Assembly: GCA_015183035.1 (NCBI GenBank)
Contig: JACZZP010000010.1
Location: forward strand, 1,364,001-1,428,000
Source of the DNA: Meloidogyne chitwoodi
Taxonomy: Eukaryota; Nematoda; Chromadorea; Rhabditida; Meloidogynidae
Direction: 5' to 3'
DNA: 64,000 nt
Shown here: in pieces, positions 1-13,900 of the stretch
How positions within the stretch are numbered: the first letter of the stretch is position 1
Layout: each line of letters starts with the position of its first letter
Notes under the pieces: generated by a model
The model's database searches: none
What the model was told of the DNA's origin: nothing
The model's input: the letters and a program-made list of their open reading frames with translations, nothing else
Position numbers and translations under genes: made by a program

Positions 1-972
1 GGTAATAATTCTGGATTAATAATATTTGAAGAAATATTTTTATTTGTTTTTCCACATTTTTGTTCATCTTGACATAAAGCATAAAAAGGATCAAATACAA
101 GATTTTCTTTTTTTTAATAATAAAAATTTTAAATAAAAAAAATAAACCTGGACATTTTAATTTTTGAGGAAAACCTCCAACACCTTTTTTATTAAAAAAA
201 AAAATATAATTTAATTTAAAAATAATTAATTTACAAATATAAAAATAAGAAGAACATTCTTTTCTATAATAATAACTATCAATTCTTTTTTTACAAGAAA
301 AATTATCAGAAATTTGAGGCAAAATTGGTGGTGGTGTTGGTGGTAATATTGTTGTTGTTGTTGTTGTAAAATAAGAAGATTTAAAATTACTTTATTTATT
401 TAATTTATATTATTTTTTTAAAATTAAATAATTATATGTAAATTTACTTTATTTGATTAGTACAATTATTTGAATATTCTTCTACACATTTTCCAATATT
501 TGTATCAAAAATTAATCCTTTTGAACATTTTAATTTTAAAGATTTATTATTAAAACATAAAATATAATTATTTTGACAATTTTTTGATTTTAAATAATAA
601 CCATTTAATTTATTTAAACATTCATTATTATTATTATTTAATTGTTGTTTTGGTTGTGAATATATTAATTTAGGAGAAGGAATAATTTCAATATTATTAT
701 TTGATTTAAATAAACTAATTTTTTAAAAATAAATAAAATTATTTTAAATTAAAATATTTCAAAAATTATTACAAAAACAAACAAACAAACAAACACAAAT
801 AAACAAAAAAGACAATAAATAAAAATTAAAATTTATATAAAATTAATTAATTAATTTTAATCAAAAAGTAATTTAATTATTTTTGTTAAAAAAAGGAAAT
901 ATTATTTTCAATAAAACAAAATACTTATTAAATTAGGTAAAACAAAAGACACAACAAAATAATTATAAACAT
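1..972 (-). CDS. Partial chitin-binding (peritrophin-A type) protein, runs off the left edge
   Basis: The minus strand encodes cysteine-rich segments with the CBM14/peritrophin-A pattern. One runs from about 715 to 450 (ECLNKLNGYYLKSKNC, then a Cys ending near GKCVEEYSNNC). A second runs from about 370 to 1 (FSCKKRIDSYYYRKEC ... FDPFYALCQDEQKC). Short AT-rich introns separate the exons, and a Thr/Pro linker (TTTTTILPPTPPP) lies between the domains. A possible first exon at 972-953 (MFIIIL, hydrophobic) would splice in phase to the exon starting near 717, giving a very short signal-like N-terminus. The start is therefore weak, and these exons could instead be 3' exons of the larger neighbour. 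Such proteins bind chitin in eggshell, cuticle or gut matrix; the family is clear, the exact role is not. Confidence 0.5.
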
Positions 973-1054
973 TTATTTTATTTATTTATTAAATAATTAA
1001 TATCAACGATTATTATTATTTTTATTAAAAAAAAAAGAAAAAGTAATAATTTTA

Positions 1055-3706
1055 CTATTTTCCTTCTCCTTTTTTGCCACATTCAGCAGAAAATGTACAT
1101 CCAAAATGTTTTGGATCAAAAAGAGTTCCAGTGGCACAATTTTGTTTATAAGTATATCCACCAGTACAAATAATCCAAAATGATTGACAAGAATTTTGAT
1201 AATAATAACCATCAGCTTTTCCATGACAATTAAATTCTCCATAAGTAGAAGGAATTTTAACAGTATCAGGAGAGCCACCAGGAGAAATTTGTTGGGATTT
1301 ATAACTAAATAAATAAATAAATTAATTTTATTTTTTTACTTTGATGGTGGTGGATGATTATATGACTTTATTGGAGTTTTTTGACATTCATCTTTAAAAG
1401 TACATTCAGCTTTTTCTGGCTTAAATAAAGTTCCTGCAGGACAATATTGAGTAAAAGCACTTTCACCACTACAAACATAATAATAATTTTGACAAGATTT
1501 TTTATAATAAAATCCATCTTTTCTTCCTTTACAACTAATTGGTAATGGTGGAGGAGTTAAAGGTGGAGGAATTGGAGATGGAGGAAAATATGAAGAAGAG
1601 TTTTGTTGAGAAGAATATTTTGGGGGAGAAGGACCATCACATTTTTCTTTATAATCACATTGTTTTGATTTAATATTAAAATATAATAAGCCTGGACATG
1701 TTGTTTTATAGGCAATACCTTTTTTTAATTAAATTATAATTAATTAGTAATTAATTAAATAATTAACCATTAGTACAAGTATAATAATCTTTTGAACATC
1801 CATCCTTTACATAATAACCATCAGCTTTTCCTTGGCAATTGAAAGAATGTGGGGGTTGTACATAAGGCTGTATAGGTTGTGGAGGAGGTGCATATGGTTG
1901 TTGAGCATTACGTTTTTGACGGAAAAAGTGATTTTTGCCATAATAAGGTTGAGGTGGTGGTTTTCCATAGCTTGGAGGTGCGGGGGGTTGTCCATAGCTT
2001 GGAGGTGCGGGGGGTTGACCATAGCTTGGAGGTGCGGGGGGTTGACCATAGCTTGGAGGTGCGGGGGGTTGACCATAGCTTGGAGGAGGTGCGGGGGGTT
2101 GACCATAGCTTGGAGGAGGTGCGGGGGGTTGACCATAGCTTGGAGGAGGTGCGGGGGGTTGACCATAGCTTGGAGGAGGTGCGGGAGGTTGTCCATAGCT
2201 TGGAGATTTTGGTCTTAAATTTAATAAATATTTTCTCAATTTTTTATTTCTCTAACTTTTGTTTTCCACATTCTCCTGGATATTCGCATACTTGATTGAG
2301 TTGATCAAATATTAATTGAGGTGAAGCACATTGCATTACCGTTGTTTTACCAGAAGAGCAGTAAAAGAAATAAGAAGAACTACAATTTCCAGCACCGTAA
2401 AGTCCATCAGATTTTTGGGAGCAGTCATAAGTTGGTGGTGGAGGTGGACCAACTGTTTTAGGTTGTTCTGCGGGGGGTGTTCCCCCACAGGCAGGAACAT
2501 AATATTTATAGTCACAGACTAAATTGATTTTTAAAAATTAATTTAAAAAATAATTAATTTTTACATTTTCCAGCAGCATTATATGCCAAATTTATTGGAC
2601 ATTCATAGAGGAAAGATCTTTTATTTGCACATTTCCAAAATTTATCTGTGCAACTTCCAGAGGGTGTTATTTCATATAATCCATCAGGTTTTGTAGAACA
2701 ATCAAAATATGGTGGTGGAGGATTTCCATATGAAGGAGGAAGTGCTGGAGGTGAATAACTCTAAAAATTAAAAATTATTTTAATTTTTAATATAAAACTA
2801 AACTGGAGGAGAATATGCTGGTGGTTTTACTGGAGGTGGTTGGGGTGCAGGTTGTGGTTTATAAGCAGGTGGTGCATATATTGGAGGAACATAAGCTGGA
2901 GGAGCATAGGAACGTTTTGACCCAAAATTATCAAAACTGTCTTCAAAATTGTTACTAAAATTAATAAAATATATTTTTATTTTTATAAAAAAATAAATTA
3001 CTGAGATAATGAAATTTTCATTTTTCTAATATTATTTCCATATCCTGGTGGTGCTCCTTCTTAAAATTAAATTAAATATAAAATATTAATTATTTACTAT
3101 CTGATTTGCATTTTTCTTTTCTATCACAAGCTCCAGCTTTTTGATTATAAGCTAAACCATAAGGACATTCTCTTTCTATTTTCTTTCCATTATCACAAGT
3201 TATATAAGTTGAAGAACAAACGCTTGACTCATATTCTCCATTTGGCTTATTTTTACAAGTAAATGGATCTTTAGCTCTATATAATTGATGAGAATAAGCA
3301 ATCCCTCCTTTTGCACAAATTGAAATTGAATTAGACTCTTCACATTGATTAGATCCAGGATTTAACTTTTTTTTAATTAAAATATTTAAATATTTAATAA
3401 TAATAATAATACTTTTAAATTATGATAGCAATGCATTGGAATTTCTCTACTATTTGTACAAATTGAATAAAAACTATTAAAATATTTAAAATATTTTAAT
3501 TTAATAAATTAAATTAAAATTACCGGCTACATCCCCAAACATAATTTCCATCAGGCAAATTTGCACAATTTACAGGATTTCGAAATTGAGGTTCTCCTAA
3601 AAAAATAAAATATTTTAAATATATTAAAATATTTAAAAATAATTACCAGAAGAAACAAGGAGAATTAATAAAAAAAATAAAAATATTTTAAAAGAAAAAT
3701 CCCTCA
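1055..3706 (-). CDS. Secreted multi-domain chitin-binding protein (CBD-1-like)
   Basis: The first exon encodes a signal peptide (MRDFSFKIFLFFLLILLVSS). About seven cysteine-rich CBM14/peritrophin-A domains follow, each opening with the pattern C-x-(K/N)-x-D/N-G-x-Y: NCANLPDGNY, FTCKNKPNGEY, FDCSTKPDGLY, YDCSQKSDGLY, FNCQGKADGYY, ISCKGRKDGFYY and FNCHGKADGYY. Pro-rich linkers join them, including eight SYGQPPAPP(P) repeats. Candidate dibasic cleavage sites are visible (FRQKR near 1920, GSKR near 2918). The last exon ends in a TAG at 1055-1057. Exons are split by 40-60 bp introns with U-rich acceptors; for example the intron at about 2220-2260 joins GGKQ to KPKSPSYG in phase. C. elegans CBD-1, an eggshell protein, has the same style of many CBDs, so an eggshell or cuticle matrix role is likely. 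The first domain is the least typical. Confidence 0.75.
1965..2205 (-). repeat. Coding minisatellite, 27/30-bp units encoding SYGQPPAPP(P)
   Basis: Eight tandem units lie head to tail inside one exon of the chitin-binding protein. Four are 30 bp (SYGQPPAPPP) and four are 27 bp (one Pro codon fewer). The GC-rich unit stands out from the AT-rich surroundings. Its antisense strand is also open in two frames, giving spurious ORFs. Confidence 0.9.
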
Positions 3707-4963
3707 TTTTGTTTTTATTGAGGTCTTAAAATATTTAAAAATTAATTATAAAATTATTATTATTTTTTAATTAATTATTTATTAAAAATTAATTTAAATT
3801 AAAAATAAAAAAGAATTATTAAATAAATAAATAAATATTTATTTTTGATATTTTAATGAAGAATTTCCTGAGTTTAAATATTCCTAAAAAATGATAAAAA
3901 AAGGTCAATTTTAAAAAATAATATTTAAATAATATAAATGTTAAAATGATTAATCTCCATTCTTTTAAATGATTAACAAAGAATAATAGACATATAAATA
4001 TTTATTTTAAAAATATTAAATATGTCTCTTATGAATGAATAATAAACAATAAAAATATATTGCAAAAATATATTATTTACTCTATAAAGGTGAAAATTAA
4101 AAAAAAAAGCTTCTGTTAAAAAAGCTGATTGAATGAATAAATAAATACAAAAAACATTTCAACATATTAAATTTATTAATAAATAAATAAATATAAATAA
4201 ATAAATAAATATAAATATTATAAAATCAAAGGTTAAAGTATTAAAATAATTAAAAATTAAATCAAAGTGAATGATCAAAATTAATGATAAATTTAAAAAA
4301 AATATACATAATATTTAATAAGCTTTATATCCTTCTTTCTCTTTTCTTTATAATTATTAAAATGTGTAAATATTTAAAAAATATAATAATTATTTTAATA
4401 AAATATTTTTTAATTCTTTATCTTTTTTCATTTTATTTTAATAAATTAAAGTATAAAAAACTTTTATAAAAAATTAATTAAAAATTAAAAGTTTTGCTAT
4501 ATTTATAATAAAATTATTATTTTTTAATTTAAAGTAGAAATGCCAAAAGTTAAAAAATGAAAAAATTTTAAATTATTAATAAATTTATATAAAATATTTA
4601 TTTATTTTTATTTTTTAAATTTTAAAAATATTAATAAAATAATTAAATTTAAAAATTTATTTATTTAATTATTAAAAAAAACAATTATAATATAATAAGA
4701 ATGTGGAGAATTAACATTAAAATAAAAAAACTAATTTTTGAGCCTTTTGTGAGATCACAAATATTTTAGATTTTGGATCAAAATTTTAAAAATTAATTAA
4801 AAATTAATTAAAAAAATCATTTAAAGATCCAAATTCCTTTTTTAAAAATTAATAATTATTTAATAAAAATATATTTAATTTCTTCTTTCTTTTTTTAGAC
4901 TTCTTTTTAATTTTTTTCTTCTTTTTAATGGCAGTTTTTAAATAAAAGAATTAAATTAATTAA
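3707..4963. other. AT-rich intergenic stretch
   Basis: This is the region between the chitin-binding gene and the 3' end of the PAN/mucin gene. It is almost pure A/T with short runs of TTTA and AAAT repeats. No conserved coding segment, tRNA or hairpin was recognised. The short open frame at 4284-4469 is only Ile/Leu/Phe/Lys/Tyr codons from A/T-rich DNA. The 3' UTR of the next minus-strand gene and the promoter of the chitin-binding gene must lie here. Confidence 0.6.
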
Positions 4964-7900
4964 TTATTTATTACATTTAACACAATTTAATAAAACTTCA
5001 AAAATTCCATCAGTTTGTAAACCAGATTCAATTGGACATCCTAACTCAGCTGGAGGCAATGGTAATTTTTCTGGAAGAGCAAATGAACACTAAAAAATAA
5101 AATTAAATAATAAAAATAAAATAATAAAAATATTAACAATTAATTTATTTGGATCAAATTTAGCTAAAGAACAATTATTTTCTGAACATTTAATAGCACA
5201 TTCGTTAATTGTTTTTGTTTGAATTGAATTTGTTGAGTCAATAATTAATCTTTTTGAATCAGAAATTGTTAAACTATAATTACATTCTTTAAAATTAAAA
5301 AAAATATTTAATTAATTTATTAATTTAAATTAAAATAATAACCTGTACATTTAATACAATTAATTAAAAAAGGAACAGTAGAAGCATGTTGAGGAGTTAA
5401 ATGAATTGATTGATTATTACAATTATTTTTAATTTCAGTATTTTTAGTTAATAAACAAACACCTCCAGAAGATTCATGTCCAGGTGTTGGAATAAAGCCA
5501 GCAGTTAAACAATTTGGCTTTAAAAAATAAATAAATTTAAAAATAATAATTTATTTAAAAAACGAACAGTTTCAAAACATTTTTTAGCACAATCAGCGGC
5601 CGTATCTGCTGGGACATCATTTGTTATATCAAGAAGATGAAGTTCAGGTACTGGATGAATATTAAATTCTACTCTACCAGAACATTTTGATGTTACACCT
5701 AAATTAAAATAAATACCTAATTTAATTTAATTTAAATAAATGCTACTCTTATATAAAAAAAGGTTGTCCCTATTTATTTTTTAAAATTAATTAAGGTCAC
5801 TAAAAATATTTAAATATTTTTTAATAAAGAAAAACCTTGTGGATTAATTATATTATGATAATAATTTTCTTCATTTAATAATTTTCTAAAATTATCTAAA
5901 CTAAATTCATCTCTTAAAATTCTTTCATTTCCTTCATTTTTATTATTATTTAATATTTTCTCTTCTTCTTTACATTTAATACATTTAATAGAAACAACTT
6001 CTGGTATTTGTTTAAAATTCCAATTTGAAACAAAATTTGTTTCATTTTCACATTTTTGTTCTAATTTTAATTCATTTTTATTAAAATGAAGTAAACAAGC
6101 TGAACGAGGAAAATGAGTAAAAGCAGCATTTGTACAATTTAAATTAAAACAAGTTTTTACACATTCATAAACTGTTTCTGAGGCAAGAATTATTTCAAAT
6201 GATTGTGTATAATCTGTTAATATTTCTCCAGTAAAAAGAATTTCTCCATTACATACTTTAAAAAATTAAAAAAAAATATATTTTTAAATTTATTTTAATT
6301 TACCACGATTTCCAAAATCTTTTAAAAAATTGTGTTGTTTTATATCACCTATAGATCCATTATTATTTTCAACAAAATCTACTAATTTAGTTATTGCAGT
6401 AACAGTTGGTTCTGTTACTTCTAATTTTTTTATTTGAACAATTTGTGAAACAGCATTAATTAATTCAGGCATTTCTTCAGTTATATTATTATTATTTATT
6501 ATTGTTGTTGTTGTTGTATTTTCAAGTCCTTCTAAACCAATAATTGGTTTTTCTGTTTTTGTTTCATTTTCTGTTTCATTTATTATTTCTGTTTTATTAT
6601 TAATTGTAGTAGTAGTCATTCCCTCTTCTTCTAATTTAGTTTCAGGTGTTGTTAAAGATATATTTAATTCATTTAATGTTCCTTCTATTTCTGTTTCATT
6701 TATTGTTTCATTATCTGATGATTTTATTGTAGCATTTTCTGTAGCTCCTCCAAATAATTCAGAAGGACCCAAAACAACAATATTTATTGGTCCTTCAGTT
6801 GTAGCAAAAGATGTTTCATTATTTTCATTTTCTGCTTCATTTATTAATGTTGTTGAGATTACTGTATTATTATTAAGAATTTCTTCTTCTTTGTTATCAT
6901 TTACTATTCCAAATATTTTTGTTTCAGTTTCAAGTGTTGTTGAAACATTTGCTTTAAAATCTTCTTCAATTTGTGTAGTCGATTCTATTGTAGTATTTAA
7001 TTCAGAAATTTCCTTTTCTTCTTGAGGTTTTATCCCAAATATACCTATTGCTTCACTTTCTGGTGTTTTTGTTGTATTTGCTTCAATAACTGAAGTTGTT
7101 ACATTTTCTTCTTCTGAAATAACTCCAAAAACTTTAGAAACTTCTTTTTCATCTTCTTGTGTTGATAATGTTTCAATGGCTATTGTTGTTGTTGTTGTTG
7201 TTTTAGTTATATTATTTTCTTCTGAATCCCCTAATAATATAACTCCTGGTAAAATTCCCTCTTCTAATGATGATAAAGGTGTTGTATTATTATTTGCTTC
7301 AGAAATAACTGGAATTACTTCTTTTTCTTTTTTTGTTTCATTTATATTCCTAATAACTCCTTCTATTTCAAATTCCTTTAATTGAGACTCAGTAGATTCA
7401 TTATTTAATTGTTTAGCCTGTGCTGCCCCAATTAATTCTCCATCTGTTTCAGTAACATTAGTAACATCTAAATTACTCTCTGTTATTCCAGTTGATGACA
7501 ATATTGTTTCGGGAGTATTTGTTGTATTAGAAGATTCTTCTTTTTCATTTTCAAAAGGAATAACTCCAACAAATAATTCTTCTTCTTTTTTTGCTGAACT
7601 TGTTTCATTAATACCCGTAACTGTAACATTATTATTAGCTTTATTTGTTTCTTCAGTTGTTGTAGCATTTATTTCTAAAGTTTGTGTTGTCCCAATAATT
7701 TCATTTAATTTATTTTCTGATGTTGATCCGGTTATTTCAAATTCAGTAGAATTTCCCTCAAAACCTTCAGATTTTTCTTTCTCAGTACCAAAAGGTATTA
7801 TTCCAAATGATTCTTCTTTTGTTTCATTTTCTGGATTTGTTAAACTAATTTCTTCAGAAGAAAAACTTTTAATCGTAGAATTTGCTTCATAATATTCAGG

Positions 7901-10900
7901 TGTTGTAACATTTGTTTCAAATTCTTCATTTCCGTTTCCAAATATTGCCAATGATTCTTTTACTGTTGTTAATTTTGTTATAGTTGTTGTTGATTCGAAA
8001 ATAATTGATGAAGTTGTAGCATTTTCCTCATTATTTTCTAAAATCTCTGAAGATTCCTTTTCCTCATCATGTATTCCACCAATAATTCCATCTGTTTCAG
8101 TTTCTTGTGTTGATAAAGCAATTGCTTCAGTTGTTGTTATATTTGCTTCATAAGTTCCTGGTGTTGTTTCGAATCCACCAATTATTGTTGTTTCATTTTC
8201 TTGGGTAATTATTTCTTCTTTTGCTGTTGTATTTTCAGGAATTGATTCTAAACTTTTATCTGAAGTTTCTGTTTCTGTTTCATGCATAGCAGCAATAATT
8301 TCTTCTTCATTAGTAGAAGTTTCATTTGAAATTGTTGTTAAAATTAAAGGTATTTCTGTTTTTGATTCATTTAATGAATTTATTGCCCCTTCTATTTCAA
8401 TTCCTGGTTTTGTTGTATTTGCTTCAGTAACAACAAAAGTAGATTCTTCTGTTTCATTATTATTAATTATTGTTGGTTTTGTAACATTTAATTCAGAAAA
8501 GTTAAGAATGTTTAAAGCACCTGCTATTGCTCCAAGCTTTTCTTTCTCATCATTATTAGTAGTAAAAACTGTTGTTGTTATATTTGCTTCATTTGTTACT
8601 TGCAATGTTTCAGCTTCAGTATTATTAGATGATATGTTTGGAGTTGTAGCATTTTCATTAGAATTGACTGGTATTTCTGAAGCTTCTTTTTCTTCATTAT
8701 TTGAAGGTATTACCCCAAATATTTGTTCATCTTCTTTTTCTTTTGTTGTTGTTGATTCAGAAACTCCCGTAACATTAACTTCATAAGTAGTTGGAGTTGT
8801 AGCATTTATTTGTATTTCTCCAATAATTTCTTTTGATTTAATTTCAGGTGTTGTTACATTTGTTTCAACTTCTTTTTCATTTTCAAAGGGTATAACTCCA
8901 ACAAATACTTCCTTTTCTGTTGTTGAAGAAATTGTTTCAAAAACACTCGTAATTGTTGCATTTTCATAATTAATTTCGGTAGTTGTAGCATTAAGCTCAG
9001 AATTTATTGGTAGTTCTGATTCAATAATTCCTTCTTTAGTAACTAATGTTGATTCATTAATTTCAGATTCTGCTTCAGTTATATTAAAACTATTAGGAAT
9101 CTCAGAAGAAGTCTTTTCATTTTCAAAAGGTATTAATCCAATTATTCCTTCCTTTTCAGTTGAATCAGAAATATTATTGGATGTAGTAGTAATATTCGTT
9201 TCATAATTTTCAGGTGTTGTAACATTTGTTTCAAATTCTTCATTTGTTTTATTTTTTGTTTCATTTAAATTTGTTTCAGAATTGTCAATAATAATAGGTC
9301 CTTTAATTTCTTCTGATTCATTATTAGGTTCATTAGTAGAAGATTTATTATTTTCTTCTATAATTGTTGTTGTTGTAAATAGTGTAGTAGAATTATTTAA
9401 TAAAAATTCATTTGAAACTTCCGTTGGTTCATTATCATTTTCTTGTGATATTCCAAACATTTTTTGTTCAGTTTCAGGTATTTTTGTTGAAATATTTATA
9501 TTATTATTTTCTTCTTTTTCTCCAATAAATCCTTCACCTTCAAAATTACTTTGTTGTTCATTATTATTTGTTAAATTTTTAATTGATGAAGAATATGTTG
9601 ATTCATTTATTTCACCAACATTAGAAATTGTTGAAGTTATTTCTTCTTCATTTGTTTTACTAGAATTAATTTTAACATTTCCAATTATACCCAATATTGT
9701 TGAAGTTTTTTCATTTTCTTCTTCTTCTTCTTTTATATTAGGACCAAAACCTGGTGGATTGTTTGTACTACTAGAAGATAATAATAATAATGATTGATTA
9801 TTATTATTTATTTTATTATTTTCATTAATTATTCCTACTAAAGGTATTATTTCTTCATTTTTTAAAGTAATATTTTCTTCTTCAATTTTACTTTCAATTG
9901 TTGTTGTTAAAGGTATATTTGTTGTTATTATTGATGATTCTATTGATGTTTGTTGATCTTCTTCTTCTAATGGATTTTTTGTTTTTTCATTATTATCAGA
10001 AGAAATGAATTCTTTATTATTTTCTCCTTCATTTTGTTTATTTATTTTAGTTGTTTTTTCTTCTTCTTCTTCTTCTCCTTTTGTTGTTGAACCTTCAGTT
10101 GTGGAAGTTATTTCAATTAATTTTAATTCAGAATTTTTATTTTCAGGAGGTAAATTAATTGATCCAACAAGTAAATCTTTTTCTTCTTTTTCAGAAATAG
10201 TACTAGTAAAAGAAGTTTCAATAATTTCTGTTGTAGTAGATAAATCTTTTTTAGAATTTTCTAATTTTATTTGTTTTTGCCTATTAGATATAGCTAAACC
10301 AACAGATTTTGGACGAGTTGATCCATTTACATTTTCATGTTCATTAATAACTTTAATTGGAAGAATATTAATTTCTTCTTCTGCAGGAGTTGTTTCTTCT
10401 ATATTTTCTTCTTCTTTTGTAGAAATTGTTGTTTCTTCAAATGTTATATTATTATTATTAGATATTCTATTAATTTTTGTATCAATTGCTGCTAATCCTT
10501 TAGCTTCAATTATTGTTGAATTTTTAAATTGATCAGTTTCATCTTGTATTATTTCCTTTTGAAATAATGAAGATGGAGATGTTTGTTGAGTAATTTCTTC
10601 TGTTAATAAAATAGTTGTACTATTATTAGTAGAATTATTTAATTCATTTTCTTCTTCTAATGGATTATTTTCTAAAATTAAAGGAGTAATTTGAGTTGTT
10701 ACTTCATTTTCAGATTTATATGTTTGTTCTGTAATTCCTTCTGTTTTTAATATTTCTTGTGAATTATTTTTTGTATTTAATGTTTCTTGTGTTGGAGTTG
10801 CTGCTGTACTTCGTAAAACAATTTCAGCAAAAGGTGATATTGTCGTTGGTTTTTTTGCTACTAAAATAAAATATTAAAATTATAATTAAAAAAAAATTAC

Positions 10901-13900
10901 CACAACGAACACAACTCATTAATGTCATATTAATATTTGGATAAGAATAATGTCGCTGTAAATTTCCACTACATGTTTCTGTTTTTGATTCCATATCCAA
11001 ATGACATTTTGAAAGGCGAACTCCACTTCCTTCTATAAATCCTTCTCCTCCAGGACCCAATTCGAAAAGAACATTTGAACAAGCATTTTGATAACAAATA
11101 AAGGCACATTCATTTAAACTATATTTTATAATTAAAATGTAAAAATAGTCAAATAATTTTTATTAATCTTCTCATTCAGTCTAATACGAATTGCCTTTAC
11201 CAGGGTAAATGAATGAGTTGAATTAAAATTTATTTAAAATAATAAATTAGTTAATTCAATAAATCTCTTTCCCAATAAATTCAAAAATAAATATTTAAAC
11301 AAACAAAACAATTTATATTTTTTACCTAGATACTGAAGCAGTTTTAGATAATTTAAAATTAGCTAAAGCCTTCTCCCTTTCAATTTCTGGATAAACTTCA
11401 AATGTAACTAAACATGCTAAAAAATATAAACTTTTTTTATAAATAATGAAATCATCTAAATAACCTCTCCAAATTTGTCTTTCTTTACGAATAGCAATAG
11501 CTTCATCATCCAAATTTTCTGAAGCTATATTCTTTCCTCCTTGATTTTTGGGAGATATTATAGCTTTATTTGCTTCAGCACCATTTTCTATAGAACTTTT
11601 TAACGGATCATCATTCTGTTTAATAACTTTTTGTTGATCATCTAATGAGAAACAAAAAAAATTAATGAAAATTTTAAATATTTAATTAGATAATTTCAAA
11701 AAAGAAATGGAATGCTAAAAAATAAAAAGGCAACGGAAGTACGGTAGATACGATACAGCATCGTTGGACATCGAAGATGAGCTCAATGAAGGTGTAAAAC
11801 GTAGTCGTACAATTAATTGAGTTCTAGACAGCCTATTTCTAGGTTAGAAAAGCTTGTTTTTATATGAATTCACAATCATGTTGAATAGGATACTATAAAA
11901 AGAAGCCTTTTTGTCTTACAAATAAGCTATTCAAAACTCACTTCACTGCACAACTAACAACGCACCTTCATTGCTCTGGTCTCCGATGTCGAACGATGCT
12001 CTGTGGCGGCTACCATACTATCATGGACTTGTGAGTTTTTTTTTAATATTTTCATTTTTTAAAAATAAATTTTCCAATTTTCATTCAGTTGCCAAGAGAG
12101 GATGCCGTCGCAATGCTGAAGAAGGAAGGGGACTTCATCATTCGTACGAGCGAGGAGTTTGCTGGTGATGCTCGATCATTTGTTCTGTCAACGGTCTTTG
12201 AAGGAGTGGCGCGGCATTATATCTTCAGGACGCAAAATGGACTCATCGCAATAGACTTCAAAAGGGAAAGAGGCTTCGGTACAATCCAAGAATTCGTGGA
12301 TGCACATTTGAGAACAAGCACGCCTATATGCACGGTGGGAGAAAGACTTCCTTTTTGATCGTATGGTTTCTTTTTAGGACAGAAACGTTCTGCTCAAGCG
12401 CCCAATTGGAAGGCATGAATGGGAGCTCTCCCACTCCGCCATCAAAAAGGGAGAGGAGCTGGGGAGTGGAGCATTTGGAATCGTCAGAACCGGCATGTTC
12501 ACCTGCGCCGACGGGACAACCAAAAAAGTGGCGATCAAGGAGGCTACGCTGTCAAAGTACACGAAGGACCAAATCAAGGAGTTTATGAACGAGGCCCGAG
12601 TCATGCGGCGATTCAAGCATCCAAATGTCATCTTTTGCTATGGTAAGTCCTTTATTATTGTTTAATTAAATAATATTTTATCATTTTATTCACAGGCGTA
12701 GCTGTTGGACAAGAACCGCTGATGATAGTCATGGATTTGGCGACAGAGGGCGCTCTGAAGGATCATCTACAGCGACAAAGAAGGAGCGTTCGGAGCAAAC
12801 TTTATATGTGCCTCGGAGCTGCCTCTGGATTGAACCACGTGCATGAGCGGAATGTAGTCCACTGTGATATTGCTGCTAGAAACTGTTTATTCAGTGAGAA
12901 TAGGGTGGGTTATAACTAAAATTAAAATTTAATTATTTTTAACTATTTTTAAAGGTCAAAATAGCCGACTTTGGCCTTGCAAGGGAGCTCGAGAATAATG
13001 AGAAGGCAATCAAGCTGGGAAAGGACCAAAGGCTGCCCATCAAGTGGCTAGCCCCGGAAACAATGATCGAGCGTGCCTGTACCAAGAAGTCGGACGTCTG
13101 GGCTTTTGGGGTGCTTTGCTGGGAAATTTTCGCCAATGGTGCTTCGCCATATGCAGGAGTAGGGAGCAACAATCTTGTTGCTAAAAAGGTGTGAGATTTT
13201 GCCTTAAAACCTTAAATAATATTCTTTTTTTTAGATTATCAAAGGCGAACGACTGTTGTTTAGCGAGGATACTCCTGAGGAATTTGCCGAGCTGATCGTC
13301 AACTGTGTATGGAATGGCAACCCAGAAATTCGGTGCGGGATCCAACAGGCCATGACTTGGATGGACAGAAACGTAAAACGACTGGAGGGACAAGAGACGT
13401 CATCGGTGCACACAACGGCAGCGACAACAACAACAATTGAAAACAGCGAAAGAGGGGATAAAAGCATCCGAAGATCTAAAAACTCTGAAAGAAAGGACAG
13501 CAACAAGAACAGCCGACGTTCGGAGAAAGGCAAGAAGTCTGGAAGAGGATAAAAGATTCTCTGTGATAAAGTGATTCATAAATATGTATGTAAATGGTAT
13601 TAATTGTAAGTTGTTGTAATTCACCTATTTTTTTTCTGTAAATTATTTTTGTATAGTAAATTTTTAAAATGAGATGGAGTGTTTCTTTAAAGTTTTTTCC
13701 TTAGATAGAAATTTAGTTTTTTTAATATCTCCTTTAGTTAATTTAGATGGATAAAGAGTTTAAAAAAGTAAATTTAGCCTTTCAAGTTTCTTTTCAAATA
13801 AACCTTAGCTTTTTTCCTTATTTTAATTTAAAGTTTTTCCTCAATATTATCGAAATTAATAATTTTGATAAAAAAAAGAAAAACTAATTTTTCATTTTTA

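Noticed and set aside
1832..2295. Plus-strand ORFs over the proline-rich repeat
   Set aside because: They are antisense or frame-shifted readings of the SYGQPPAPP minisatellite; the minus-strand frame continues into chitin-binding domains.
4284..4469. Short plus-strand ORF in the spacer
   Set aside because: Translation is only Ile/Leu/Phe/Lys/Tyr from A/T-rich DNA, with no splice or domain signal.
7176..10532. Several plus-strand ORFs of 69-175 residues
   Set aside because: Antisense shadows of the mucin exon; Val/Ser/Phe bias follows from reverse reading of Asn/Thr/Glu codons.
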